NCBI RefSeq assembly: GCF_027744825.2
Contig: NW_026527054.1
Location: forward strand, 1,550,001 to 1,614,000
Direction of reading: 5' to 3'
Source: Synchiropus splendidus
Taxonomy: Eukaryota > Chordata > Actinopteri > Syngnathiformes > Callionymidae
DNA length: 64,000 nucleotides
The translations under genes and the position numbers were made by a program. The notes below the pieces were generated by a model. That model saw nothing but the letters and a program-made list of their open reading frames with translations, had not been told where the DNA came from and did no database searches. Every line of letters begins with the position of its first letter. The first letter of the stretch is position 1. This document shows positions 43,634 to 54,849 of this stretch, in pieces.

Positions 43634-45362
43634 AGCTTTTCTAGGTCTGCTAAGCTTTTATAACAAATTCTTGCCAAACTTGTCTACTGTGCTCTCTCCA
43701 TTACACAAGTTACTGAGGAAAGATGAGAAACGGAGGTGGGAGGTTGAGCAAGAACAGGCTTTTAAGCAGGCAAAAAAGTTACAACAAAGCGTTTAAGTGT
43801 TGGTTCATTATGATGAACAAAAAGAACTGGCACTGTCATGTGATACCTCACCTTATGGGGTGGGGGCAGTCTTGGCACATAGGCTGGAAAAGGGAGCAGA
43901 AAAGCCTATTGGATATGCCTCACGCACACTCACAGCAGCACAAAAAAACTATTTGCAGTTGGATAAAGATGGGAGTTATCAGCAGTTATTTTTTGGGTGC
44001 AGTACTTCCACAAATATTTGTGTGGATGTAAATTTGTGATTTGTACACAGACCATAAGCCCTTAATCAGTCTGTTTCATGAAGGAAAAGCTGTGCCACAC
44101 ATGAGTTCTCAGAGGATCATGAGATGCGCTATTCTGTTAAGAGCAAATGAATATGCCGTGGTGTACCGACGTGGACAGGACAATGCAAACGCAGATGCTC
44201 TCAGTAGACTTCCACTTCCAGAGAAAACTGGGGATCCAGACTCAGAAGACCAGGTATTGATGGTAGAGCAGGATCAGAGTTCAGTGGTCAACTCGGAAGA
44301 GCTTCGTAACCATCGTGGACCAGTGAAGACCCCGTACTCGCACCAGTCCGTGAATACATACTCAGAGGGTGGCCCTGTAACCTCGATGTTGCTTTCAGGC
44401 CATACACTATGAAGCAACAGGAGCTGAATGTACAAGATGGGTGTGTACTGTGGGGGTGCTGTGTGGTGATTCCGGAAACAGGATGTGGTCTGATGTTGAA
44501 GCAGTGGTGGTGATTGATGCACATTCAAAGTGGTTGGAGGTCTACCCTGTTTCATCAGCATCTGCAGTGGCTACTATGAACTGCTTGAGGGCCAGTTTCA
44601 GCACTCATGGTATCCCAGAAATGATAGTGTCAGATAATGCCCAGTGTTTTGTGAGCGAACACACTAAAGAGCTTTTGGCACGCAATGGGATCACTCATGT
44701 CACATCAGCACCGTATCATCCTTCTTCTAATGGGATGGCAGAGAGAGCGATACAAACGTTCAAACAGTTGATGAAAAAAACATCCGGTGATTCTCCGGAA
44801 ACCAAACTGAGTAGAGCTTTATTCAGTTATCAGATGGGGAGGAAGTTGAGGTGCATGTTGGATCTGATATACCCAAATTTGAAGACGAAAGTGGAACTGA
44901 AACTGGCAAACCAGAAAGTTCAGCATGATCAACATGCTCGGTTCAGAAGTTTTCAGACAGGTGACCGGATGTTCACAAAAAACTATGGTTATGGGTCTAA
45001 GTGGGTTCCAGGGTTAATACAGGAATGCACAGGACCAGTCTCCTACACAATGGTGCTGGGAAATGGGCAAACTGCGTAGACTCGTAGACCAGGTTTTCAG
45101 TGGGAAACTGTCCATTTTAACAGGTCAGACATCCTCCGCGCCCACTGTGGAGGATGTCAAAGTGGAGAATCCACTTGGGGATGGGATCTCACTGGAGACT
45201 GAGACAAGTGAAGGGAACAGTGAAGAAGTCAGTCTAAAAAAAAAAAAAAAAAAGCAGACCGACAGTGATCTGGTATGCTCACCGTCTCAAGGAAGAGTAC
45301 GACCACAAAAGAACAGGAATCCCCCAGTGTATCTGAATGACAATGTTCAAAAAGTGGAATAG
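43622..45362 (+). pseudogene. Decayed Ty3/gypsy pol: RT end, RNase H, integrase
   Basis: The remnant starts in the reverse transcriptase thumb (FLGLLSFYNKFLPNL, SPLHKLLRKD). It continues with RNase H motifs ([34 protein letters not shown], then TDHKPLISLFHE and NADALSRLP in a different frame). After a gap that removes the integrase zinc finger, the integrase core follows (44441-45079: VVVIDAHSKWLEVYP, MIVSDNAQCF, HPSSNGMAERAIQTFKQ) with its D, D and E. A C-terminal tail in another frame reaches 45362. At least three frame changes and an internal deletion show it is dead. The segment types match gypsy elements common in fish. It is truncated at the 5' side where it meets the Polinton-like region. 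Confidence 0.88.
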
Positions 45363-46060
45363 GAGATAAAAGTTTTGGACCAAGGTGCTTGCAATTTTCT
45401 TATTCTTTAGCGTAAAGAGGCATGTTTTTGTTTTGTTTTGTTTTGGGTTAGTCGTTTAAGTTGCATTCTATTTTATGACTGTTTTATTATTTTATTAAGT
45501 TTTAGGCTTACCCAAGTGTTTATGGTGGTTTTGGGGACATGGGTTTTGGGAGTGAAGTTGGAAGACGTGAACAGTTTGGCGAAGAGGTGTTATGATGTGT
45601 CATGGGATTATTTGGGGTCACAACTTGGGGGCGCTCTTGTTATGTTGCCGTGTCATCATCCGGTTTGTTGGAAGTTGGAACCGTGAATAAAACCTGCTGT
45701 GTTGATACCTCCTGTGTGTTTTCCTTTCCGCTTCGGCTATCACAGGGTGTGTCACTTCAACCCACTTGGGAGAACGAATCAAATGTCCGGACCATCATTG
45801 AGCAGTGTCACCAGGTTCGCGGACAGGACCCCAGGCGACAAGGCCCGGATTAGCGCTCGAGGCCGAGGCGCTGGAAGGAGCGAATTCAATACGAATAAAA
45901 AAATAAAAATAAAAAAAAACGCAAATACTATGCTTCAAGCAATTGTTTTATTTAAAGCAAATTTTCCACACAAACAGAAATTTCCTCCGGTCAGCTGACT
46001 GCCCGGGGAGAAGCTGCTGCCGAAGATTCCGACGTCCACGCTCGGAGCATGACAAGCGCT
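45363..46060 (+). other. 3' region and probable LTR remnant of the gypsy element
   Basis: Non-coding sequence follows the gypsy tail. It has TG-rich tracts and an AATAAA at 45686-45691, followed by a T/G-rich stretch as near a polyadenylation site, then an A-rich stretch (about 45895-45925). No second LTR copy is in the window, so LTR ends cannot be set. The right part may belong to the DIRS-like element that follows. Confidence 0.4.
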
Positions 46061-48180
46061 GAGTCACCTGCCTTTAAATCCGCTCCTGCGCTGATGCGAC
46101 AAGTCTCTGCCGTGACTGCAACGAGACCTCAGTCCTACCAGAAGTTTCCGTGGTCCAGATGAGCCGCTCCGCACCTCTTCAAGTCTCAAGCTTCATCGCT
46201 TGATGTGCCAGATTCGCCGACTCCGGGTGTGCATGTGACCGGTAAGAATTTACAGGGAGACGGCGACCCTGCAGTTTACCGCATGAAGTCCGACATGCCT
46301 CGGTGCTCGACTGAAGCTAAATGGCGTTGCTCCCGTGAATAGGAGGATGTCGGCATCACTAGCTATGAAAGACCAGCGCGTCACGGCACGCGGCAATCAT
46401 TCTCCCCTGACTGCGATGAGACCTCAGTCCTGCCTGAAGTTTTCATGGTCCAGACAAGGCACTCCGCTCGTCTTCAGGTCTCAAGCTTCTTCTCTTGTTG
46501 TGCCAGATGCGCCAGCTTCGGCTGCAATTTCACAATTACAGAGTCACTCACTCACGCCTCGGTAATTTCACAATCACATTTTGCGGAGTGCCCTGGCACT
46601 TCCAGTGAAGTAGAAAGGCTGGTGTAATATTCCGAGCAAAAATTATGAGCGGACCTCCGATCCTGGGGCGTCCCCTCAAAGTGTGGCTACTTCAAGCTTA
46701 GCAGGCAGTCCTCTGTCCCCCGAAATGCAGTTCACTATTCGAAATCCTAAAGCAACTGCAACACTCAAAGGATATAATGCCAAATGGGTGTGGACTGCCG
46801 TCTGTTGGGTAAACATCCACTGCTAGTCCAATTCAATCCGGACTATTCCCGGTGCAGCTCTGAAACTCCACTGGCACTAGGCCCGCACGTGGTCAGGTAC
46901 GGAGCCCCCCCTGAGGAGGGACCATCCCACCCGGCGTTGACAGAGCCACTTTCACACAGTAGAATGGCGTCTACGCTGTCGGCAACTGGCTCATAGCACT
47001 TGAGAACATCATTGCGCTCTTTATGAGCTCCATGGACAGGCTCATCCATCACAGAACCTTTCTTACTCCACCTGAGATTTTGGAGATTCAACAGTCCATC
47101 GGCGTGGTGCTCTACTCGCAGCGCTTCCTCCACACATAGCTGCTGCCCGGGAGGAACAGCCGTATAATAGCCGCGCTGATCATCGCTGCTCCTCTTGGAG
47201 AGACCAGTCGGCTGCTCTCACATCTGCTCCCTCCAAAAGCGTAGAAAGAACTTTGTATCTAAAAGTATGCATCTAAACCAAAGTCTAACTTGAATAAAAA
47301 ATAAGATGCATTACTTTGGTATCGAGTCTGTTTTTTCTCTGCCCAAAATGAGGGTTTATCACCTGCCAAGTTCTCTTCCGGTTCCAGTCAGTGCGAACTC
47401 TGGCTTCATTTTTTTTTTTTTTGTTTGACATTGTCTCAGGAGACCAAGCAGTATAGTAACAGACTCTCTGCCTCCTTATCCCTGACATCCTTTGGAAGTA
47501 TCTGGAGCCAAGAAGTTATGTTTTTCCTCAGCTTCGGCACAATAAGAAGCGTAGGCGTAAAATAACTCTTTCCCGTCTCTCAACAGATTCCGTTTCCAAC
47601 CAAAAGTCAGGAGAGTTTCAATTCTGCCATTAACTCTTCTGATTCCACAGACTCGGCAGTTTCCAGCAGGGGTCGCCAGAGGACCGCGAAAGCCACCGCG
47701 CTGCGTGCGAGACTTGCTCTGTTCTCAGCTCCCTCGTGCGATGTCTGATGGGATGTCCGTCTGTGACTCTGCAGCCCTCCAAACCTCTCAGAGGCAAGCA
47801 GGACGTTGTCATCTAGAGAGTCATCTCTTTCTGAGGATGATTGGGCCGGTACCTCGGGGCTCCATCTTAGGAGAATTGCAGTGTCAGATCCAGGTACACT
47901 GCAAGTTTGGGGTACTTCCAGACAGCGGTTCCGGACTACCAGCAGACTCCTGGAGTGTGTCAGAGTGTGAGAGTGGATGACCTCCATAGATCTTGCAGAC
48001 TCCTACTTCCACAACACGGTCTCCAGTGTCTTGTGCCTCGTAAATTCGCCAAGTGCGTGGAGGCGTTGCTCGAACCACTTAGAAGACAGCGTCTGCGGAT
48101 TCTGACATACTTGGACTACTCGTTGATTCTAGCCAGGTCCAAACAGGAGTCATGAGCGCACACCAGCTTAGCAGAAGGGG
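46060..48180 (+). mobile_element. DIRS-like retroelement fragment A
   Basis: Two kilobases share a core (about 47150-47900) with fragment B (51000-51840) and, inverted, with fragment C (54000-54500). At 46660-46800 there is a decayed match to the start of the tyrosine recombinase seen in fragment B. At 47907-48155 lies a reverse-transcriptase remnant (CVEALLEPLRRQRLRILTYL), in which the expected catalytic YLDD reads YLDY. An internal duplication (about 46114-46232 and 46399-46525) repeats an ACCTCAGTCCT...CTCAAGCTTC segment. Stops and frame changes run throughout. It passes directly into inverted satellite at about 48180. Confidence 0.65.
47907..48155 (+). pseudogene. DIRS-type reverse transcriptase remnant
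   Basis: An 82-codon frame whose C-terminal part reads CVEALLEPLRRQRLRILTYL then DYSLILARS, closely resembling the palm region around the YLDD box of DIRS reverse transcriptases (family knowledge). One catalytic Asp is replaced by Tyr. The segment upstream (LPQHGLQCLVPRKFAKC) matches the preceding helix only loosely. Only this palm fragment survives. Confidence 0.65.
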
Positions 48181-50290
48181 TCTTTTTCGTAGCTGCAGAA
48201 CAAATTCAACGTCTCTGAAGTGGTTTCAGAGAGTTATCAACAATTTTATGTATGTTGTTCTGAAAGACACAGGTCCCTCGTGCTGAAAACGCGTTTTCTC
48301 CACTGTTCACTCACTGCTCAGGGCTGTCTCAGAACATAAAAATTTCACCTGGCACTATATCAGAAGCTGTTATTCTAGTAGGTGCCGAACTAATTCAACA
48401 TGTCTGAAGTGGTTTCAGAGTGATAACATTTTAATGTTTGTCGATTCCGAAAACGACCTTCGCTTGGGTGAAAACCCGTTTACTGCACTGTTCACACAGT
48501 GATCAGAATAGTCCCAGAGCATGAAAATATCAGCTGCAACTGTTGGAAAAAGACTCTTTTGAATATATTCCGCACTAAATCCACGTTACTGAACTATTTT
48601 CAGGGTGTAATCAACAATTTTATTTATTTTTTGGTCGGATATCTCGCGCTGAAAACGCATTTTCTACACCTTCACTCACTGCTCAGGGATGCCTCAGAAC
48701 AAGAAAATTTCAACTGAATTTCCACCAGAAGTGGTATTTCTAGTAGTTGCAGAACTAATTCAACATGACAGAAGTGATTTCAGAGTGATAATAACATTTT
48801 TTTATTTGTCGATTCTGACAACTCGGGCCGAAAACGGGTTTTACATACTGTGCACTCGCTGGTCAACGATTCCTCAGAAGATGAAAATTTCACTTGCCAC
48901 AATAAAAAAAGGCATTTCTATTGGGTGCAGAACTAATTCAACCTGACTAAAGTGATTTAACAGAGTTATCAACATTTTTATTTTTATCGGTCTTTAAACC
49001 ACCATTCCTTTGGCTGACAATGTGTTTTATGCACTGTTCACTCACTGCTCAGGGATGCCTGAGAACATGAAAATGTCTCCTGCAACTATAGAAAAAACAC
49101 TCTTTCTCGTAAAATTAACACTAAAGCTACATTTCTGAACTGTATTTCAGGGAGTTTTGAACTTTTTTTTTTCCTGGTCAGAAACCGAGCCTGGAGAGTT
49201 TTCTGCACAGTGCACTCACTTATCAGAATACACTCAGAACAAGAAAATATCACCTGCAACTGTTAGAAAAACACTCTTTTGAGTACATTCAACACTAAAC
49301 ATACATTTCTGAACTGTTTTTAAAGGGTCATAAACAATTTTATTTTTGACGGTCCGAAACCCACTTTCTCTTTGTCTGAAAACACTTTTTACGCACTGTT
49401 CACTCACTGCTAAGCGATTCCACAGAAGATGAAAATTGCAACTGCCTCTATAACATAAATGGAATTTCTACTGGGTGATGAACTAATTCAACATGTCTAA
49501 AGTGATTTCCGAGAGTTATCAACATTTTTATTTTTGTCGGTCTTTAAACCACCTTTTATTTGGCCGAAAACGCATTTTACGGACTGTTCACTCACTGCTC
49601 AGGGATACCTGAGAACATAAAAATTTCTCCTGCAACTATAGGAAAAACACGCTTTCTAATATAATTAACACTAAACCTACATTTCTGAAATATATTTCAT
49701 GGGGTTATCAACTATTTTTTTCCTGGTCAGAATCCGAGCCTCTCTCGGACTGAAAACACGTTTTCTGCACTGTTCACTCACTGTTCAGGGATGCCTCTGA
49801 ACATCAAAATTTCACCTGGCACTATAGCGGAAGCAATCTTTCTAGTAGGTGCCGAACAAATTCAACATGTCCGAAGTGTTTTGAGCGAGGTAACATTTTT
49901 ATTTTTGTTGGTCTGAAAACCACTGTCATTCGGGCTGAAAATGCGTTTTCTGCACTGTTCACTCACTGATCAAAATAGCCTCAGAACATGAAAATATCAC
50001 GAGCAACTATAGGAAAAAGACTCTTTCTAGTATATACAACCCTAAACTTACATTTCTGAACTGTATTTCAGGGGGTTATGAACAATTTCATTTTGCCGGT
50101 GCGAAACCACTTTCTTTCTTGCTAAAAACTCATACCTAAGATAAAGTTATCAACATTTTTATGTTGTTCTGAAAACCACAGTCCCTCGGGCTGAAAACGT
50201 GTTTTCTGCACAAGTCACTCACTGCTTAGAGGGGTTACTCGAATCATGAAAATTTCACCTGCAATTATCGGAAAAACAGTTTTTCTCGTA
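48181..50290 (-). repeat. Diverged satellite block in inverted orientation
   Basis: About ten to eleven units of ~190-200 bp are reverse-complement relatives of the main satellite. On the plus strand they read CTGAAAACGCGTTTTCTGCA, then CACTCACTGCTCAGGGATGC, GAACATGAAAATTTCACCTG, CTATAG...AAA, TTCAACATGTCTGAAGTG and GTTATCAACATTTTTAT, which invert to the landmarks of the 188-bp monomer in the same order. Divergence between units is far greater than in 1-20127, and CACTGTTCACTCACTG replaces the main-array counterpart. It is bounded on both sides by DIRS-like fragments. ORFs here are accidental. Confidence 0.85.
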
Positions 50291-52480
50291 TATTCAACAC
50301 TAATCCTCTCCGAAAAGGGCACTGCGACAGGCCTACAAACAGCCGAACCGTTCCACAATTTTCTGCTTCCAAGCCATGGGATGAGTTTGACGAAAGCCAG
50401 GCGCTGCTCTGACGTGGATCCGGAGACTCTGTTCCCAGAGTTGGATGAGTTCCGTTTGGTGGAGTCAGGCAGGTTCCCGTTTGATCTGCACCTGTGCCTC
50501 ATGGCATCCGCCGCCCATCGTATCGAAGTTGAGCTCTCTCTCCGATGCCTGTTCAAGAATCATCCCACTTCACTAACGGCGTGCTAGTGTTGCATGGTGA
50601 GACAACACACGGTGCACGCCCGCATGTTGTCTGCCCACAACTGGAAGAAATCCGGACTATTCCCGCCACAGTTCTGACACTCCACTGGCACTGGGATCGC
50701 ACGTGGTGCGGAACAGAGCTTACTGCCAGGTGGAGGTTTTGGATTTGCGGTGCGGCGTTCCCTTTCACTCAGCCGTCATGCGCGATGTGCGATGCATGAT
50801 GCCCTCGCCCCTGGAGCTCGACCTCTCTCCTGAGGTGTGACCATCCCACCTGTGGACAGGCTCATCCATCGCAGAACCTCTCTCACTCCACCAGAAATTT
50901 CGGAGACTCAACACTCCGTCGGCGCGGTGTTCCGCTCGTGGCCCCTCCTACACACAGCCACTGCCCTTGGGGAACACCGTCGCTGGTCGAAGGGGCGGGG
51001 TGAGCACAGCCGCCCGGATCATAGGTGCCCTGATCATTGCTGCTTATCTTGGAGAGACCAGTCGGCTGCTCTCACCTCTGCTCCTTCCACAAGCGTAGGA
51101 AGAAAAAGGTATCTAAAATTATGCATCTAAAGCAAAGTCTAATTTGAATAAAAAAATAATATGCTTTACTTTGGTATCGGTTCTGTTTTGTCTCTGCCCA
51201 AAATTAGGGTTTATCACCTGCCAAGTTCTCTTCCGGTTCCAGTCAGTGCAAACTCGAGTGGCAGCTCTCTGGCTTCAAAAATTTGTTTTTGTTTGACATC
51301 GTCTCAGGAGTCCGAGCAGTATAGTAATAGTATAGTCTCTCTGCCTCATTAACCCTGATGCCAGAACTGTCCGTGTGAAGTTTCTTGAGCCAAGAAGTTT
51401 TGTTTTTCCTCAGCTTCGCCACAATAAGTAGCATGGGCGTCAAATAACTCTTTCCCATCTCTCAACAGATCCTGGTTCCATCCAAAAGTCGAGAGAGTTT
51501 CAATTCTGCCATTAACTCTTCTTATTCCTTAGACTCGCCAGTTTCCAGCAGGGGTCGCCACTGGACAGCGAATGGACCTCTTCAGAGGATCACTTAGTAG
51601 GCACTGCATGCCGGCTCTGTTCTCAGCTCCCTCGCGCGATGTCTAATGCTCTGTCTGTCTGTGATTCTGTTCTCTGCCGCCCTCCAAACCTCTCAGAGGC
51701 AAGCAGGACATCTTCATCTAAAGACTCATCTCTTTCTGAGGATTGCTTCGCAGAGAGAACTTCAAAAGTCCTCTCTGGTTCTCTCTCTATAGATCCAACG
51801 ACCCTCCACTTGGAGTGGACGCCCTGGCTCATCCAAGGTGGACAGAAGGCCTCCTATATGCTTTTCCTCCTCCTTGCCTTCTTCTTTCTCTGATGAGGAG
51901 AATTCAGCTGGAGAGAGTGAGAATGATTCTCGTGCCTCCAGAAAGCCCCAGCTCCAGCTGGTATCCGGAGATGTATCAGATGCGGATCAAAGGCCCCTGG
52001 GAGTTTCCTCCATCCAGGTCAGGGCATCTGCAAGCATCAGGAACCCCGAGGGCTCCCCCGGCTCCCCCAATACTAGGACGACCCCTCAAGGTTCGGCTTC
52101 TCCAGGGTTAACAATTAATCACATGCCCCCTGATGTTCAATTAACTCTTCAGAACGCTAAAGCTCTGTCAACCGTCAGAGCATACAATGCTAATTGGACA
52201 TTTTTTTCCCGGTGGTGTGGAACCCAGTCAGCTTCCGCAGATTCAGCACCTCTTTCTCTAATCCTCTCTTTTCTCCAGTATCTGGTTAGCGAATGTTGTA
52301 GCAGCGCTACATTACAGGTTTTTGTAGCAGCCCTTTCGATGCTACACAATGGTCTGGACAGCCACCCCGTCGGTGAGCATGGTCAAGTGAGCCGTTTCAT
52401 GAGAGGAGTGAAAAGGCTTAGACCGACCTCAAGACCTTTATGCCACGACTAGGACCTGCAGCTGGTCCTCAATTCACTCT
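50291..52480 (+). mobile_element. DIRS-like retroelement fragment B
   Basis: This fragment starts at the satellite edge with a segment shared with fragment C (CCATGGGATGAGTTTGAC, then a CGCCTGTGCCTCATGGCAT-like region around 50490). It continues through the core shared with fragments A and C and ends with a tyrosine-recombinase N-terminal region (51838-52452). Frames are interrupted several times. The gene order from gag-like sequence to recombinase without reverse transcriptase implies an internal deletion. The gag-like label is by position only. Confidence 0.65.
51838..52452 (+). pseudogene. DIRS-type tyrosine recombinase, N-terminal part
   Basis: A 204-codon frame. The first ~90 residues are low-complexity and Ser/Pro-rich. 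Residues ~95-200 form the SAM-like, core-binding domain of DIRS tyrosine recombinases: LSTVRAYNANWTFFSRWC, LSLILSFLQYLV, SATLQVFVAALSMLHNGLD and RFMRGVKRLRPTSRP. The catalytic C-terminal domain (R...HxxR...Y) is absent; the frame stops at 52452 and the sequence changes character. Such recombinases integrate circular cDNA of DIRS elements. A second, more damaged copy of the start of this domain lies at 46660-46800. Confidence 0.75.
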
Positions 52481-52812
52481 CCAAAGCCACTTGATCAGGC
52501 CTCCCTGGTGCTACCAGCTGGGACACCAGTATCTGCTTCATTACAATGCTGTGGAGTGTGCAGCGACCCAAGATTCATCGGATTCCTGCATAACTTTCTG
52601 TTCTTTTGTTAATAAACTCATTCTTTCTTGCTCAGCTCAGACTAGAACCCTGACTGCAGCTGCTCAGTAAATGTTTTCTCTCTACTTATGGAGGATTGTT
52701 AATGCCACTTTCTGTTTCAGCCGTATATTGGCTAAAAGAAGGCAACACAGTTCCTACTGATCCAGAGTGTAAGTTACACTCTATATATGAGGGGTCGTTA
52801 ATGCCACCTTCT

Positions 52813-53920
52813 ATTTCGGGGGGCTGACCCCCCGATCACTAGAAGGAGGCTCTACCCACTGAGCTAACCAGCCACTTCTCTCCATGGGTTTTCGGGGATT
52901 CGAACCGGTAAGCCCCCATACCCGATCACTTGACAGAAGCCCTACCCACTTCTCTCCTTGGCACTTCAGGGATTCGAACCCCTGACCAACCAATCACAAG
53001 ATGGCCGCTCTACCCACTGAGCAGACCTGCCAGTTCTCTGGCCATGGATCTTCAGTGATTCGCACAACTTACCCCCGATCACGAGACAGACGCTCTACCT
53101 ACTGAGCTAAACAGACCCCTCTCTCACCATGGCCATTTAGGCATTGAAACGCCTGACCCCCGATCACTAGACGAACACTATACACACTGAGCTAAAGAGC
53201 CACTTCTCTCTCCATGGCTCTTCAAGGATTTGAACCCCTGACGACACGATCACTAGACGGACGCACTATACCCAGAGCTAACCAGCCACTGGGCTAACAA
53301 GATTCAATCCCTCGACCACCCGATCACAATACTTTCGCTCTAGCCACAGAGGAAAGCAGCCACTTCTCACTCCGGAGCTCATCAGGGATTCAAACCCCTG
53401 ACGGCATGATCACTAGAGCGATGCTCTACCCACTGGGCTTGCCAACCACTGAGCTAATAAGCGACTTGTATCTCTTTGGCTCTTCTGGAGCTAACCTGCC
53501 ACTTCTCTCTTGATGGCTCTTCAGTGGCAGGTTAGCTCAGTGGCTAGAACGTTCGTCTAGTGTTCGGGGGTTTGGGGGTTGGAATCACTGAAGTGGGTCA
53601 CCGGTTCGAATCCCCGAAGAGCCATTGGAAGAGATGAGATGGAAGTGGCTTGTTAGCTCAGTGGCTGGTTAGGGTAAGCGGTTCGAATCCCTTAAGTGCC
53701 ATGCAGTGAGAAATGGCTGGTTAGCTCAGTGGGTAGAGCATCTGTGTCGTGGTCAGGGGGTGAGGTGTTCAAATCCCTGAAGAGCCAAAGAGATTGTAGT
53801 GGCTTGTTAGCTCTGTCGGTACAGCGTCCGTCTAGTGATCAGGCGGTCAGGCGTTCAAATCCCTGAAGGCCATGGTGAGAGTTGTGGCTGGTTAGCTCAG
53901 TGGGTAGAGCGCGCGATGGA
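52813..53920. repeat. Palindromic cluster of tRNA-like repeats
   Basis: About thirteen tRNA-like units of ~70-80 bp, separated by CACTTCTCTC-type spacers, form two arms. About eight units on the minus strand (52813-53440) face about five on the plus strand (53524-53920). Plus-strand units show an A box (TTAGCTCAGTGGGTAGAGC) and a B box (GGTTCGAATCCC or GTTCAAATCCC) with a 3' end AGAGCCA that can pair with the 5' GGCT. The best-preserved units are at 53712-53787 and 53799-53872. None gives a clean anticodon stem, so I treat them as pseudo-tRNAs or a tRNA-derived SINE amplified in tandem, not as working tRNA genes. Confidence 0.75.
53712..53787 (+). pseudogene. tRNA-like unit, best preserved
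   Basis: This unit has 5' TGGCTGG, an A box TTAGCTCAGTGGGTAGAGC, a B box GTTCAAATCCC and a 3' AGAGCCA that pairs with the 5' end. The anticodon arm region (ATCTGTGTCGTGGTCAGG) does not form a normal five-base stem around a seven-base loop. The internal pol III promoter boxes are preserved well enough that transcription is possible. Confidence 0.5.
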
Positions 53921-54849
53921 GATGAGAACCGAGCAGGTCTGGCACGCAGCGGCTACTGTGTGATCCTTTGAAGAAGTGGCATTCGCAGCAAACTGGCGAG
54001 TCTGAGGAATAGGAAGAGTTAATGGCAGAATTGAAACTCTCTTGACTTTTGGCTGGAAGCGGAATCTGTTGAGAGACGGAAAAGAGTTATTTGGGGCCGA
54101 TGCTTGTTATTGTGTCGAAGCTGAGTAAAAACAGAATTTCTTGCCTCCAGAATCTTCCCCAGGGACAGTTCTGGCGTCAGGGATAAGGAGGCAGAGAGGC
54201 CGTTACTATTCTGCTCGGTCCCCTTAGACGATGTCAAACGAAAACAAAATTTTGAAGCCGGAGTTCGCATTGACTGGAACGGGAAGGAGAACTTGGAGAG
54301 TGACAAAGCCTAATTTTGGGCAGAGAAGAAATGGACCCGATACCAACGTAATGCATCTTGTTTTTTTATTCAAGTTAGACTTTGGTTTCGATGCTTACTT
54401 TTAGAAATAAAGTTTTCTTCCTACGCTTTTGGAGGGAGCAGAGGTGAGAGCAGCCGACAGGTCTTTCCATTAGGAACAGCAATGATCACCGCGGCTATGA
54501 TCCGGACGGCTGGGCTCACTCCGCCCCTTCGACCAGCGACGGTGTTCACCCCGGGCGGTGGCAGTGAGTGGAGGAGGGGCCGCGCACCACGCCGACGAAC
54601 TGTTGAATCTCCAAAATCTCTCGTCGATTGAGAGAGGTTCTGCGATTGATGAGATTGATGGGTGGCGGATGACATGAGGCACGGGTGGAGATCAAGCGGG
54701 AACCTGCCATCCACCTCATAGCAGCGCCTGGGTTTTGTCAAACTCATCCCATGGCTTCGAAGCAGGAAATGTGGAAAGGTTCGGCTGCTAGTAGGCCGGT
54801 CGCAGCGCCTTATTCGTAGAGGTTTAGTGTTCAATATACTACAAAGAGT
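53921..54849 (-). mobile_element. DIRS-like retroelement fragment C
   Basis: The reverse complement of this segment matches parts of fragments A and B: the CTCTGCCCAAAATTAGG block near 54315, the GCGTAGGAAGAAAAC-type block near 54415 and the GGGATGAGTTTGACAAAACC block near 54740. The longest frame (54421-54921, minus, 166 aa) crosses from the satellite edge into the fragment and is not a domain I recognise. Together with A and B it shows the same core copied three times in 9 kb in both orientations. Confidence 0.6.

Noticed and set aside
43797..44039. Functional RNase H gene
   Set aside because: Motifs are clear, but the frame is broken on both sides and belongs to the decayed gypsy polyprotein.
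48499..50590. ORFs of 72-113 codons in the 48-50.6 kb region
   Set aside because: They read through diverged inverted satellite, and one (50246-50587) crosses from satellite into the DIRS fragment. No conserved frame.
53712..53872. Functional tRNA genes
   Set aside because: A and B boxes are present, but no unit gives a proper anticodon stem and loop. Units are truncated and embedded in repeat spacers.
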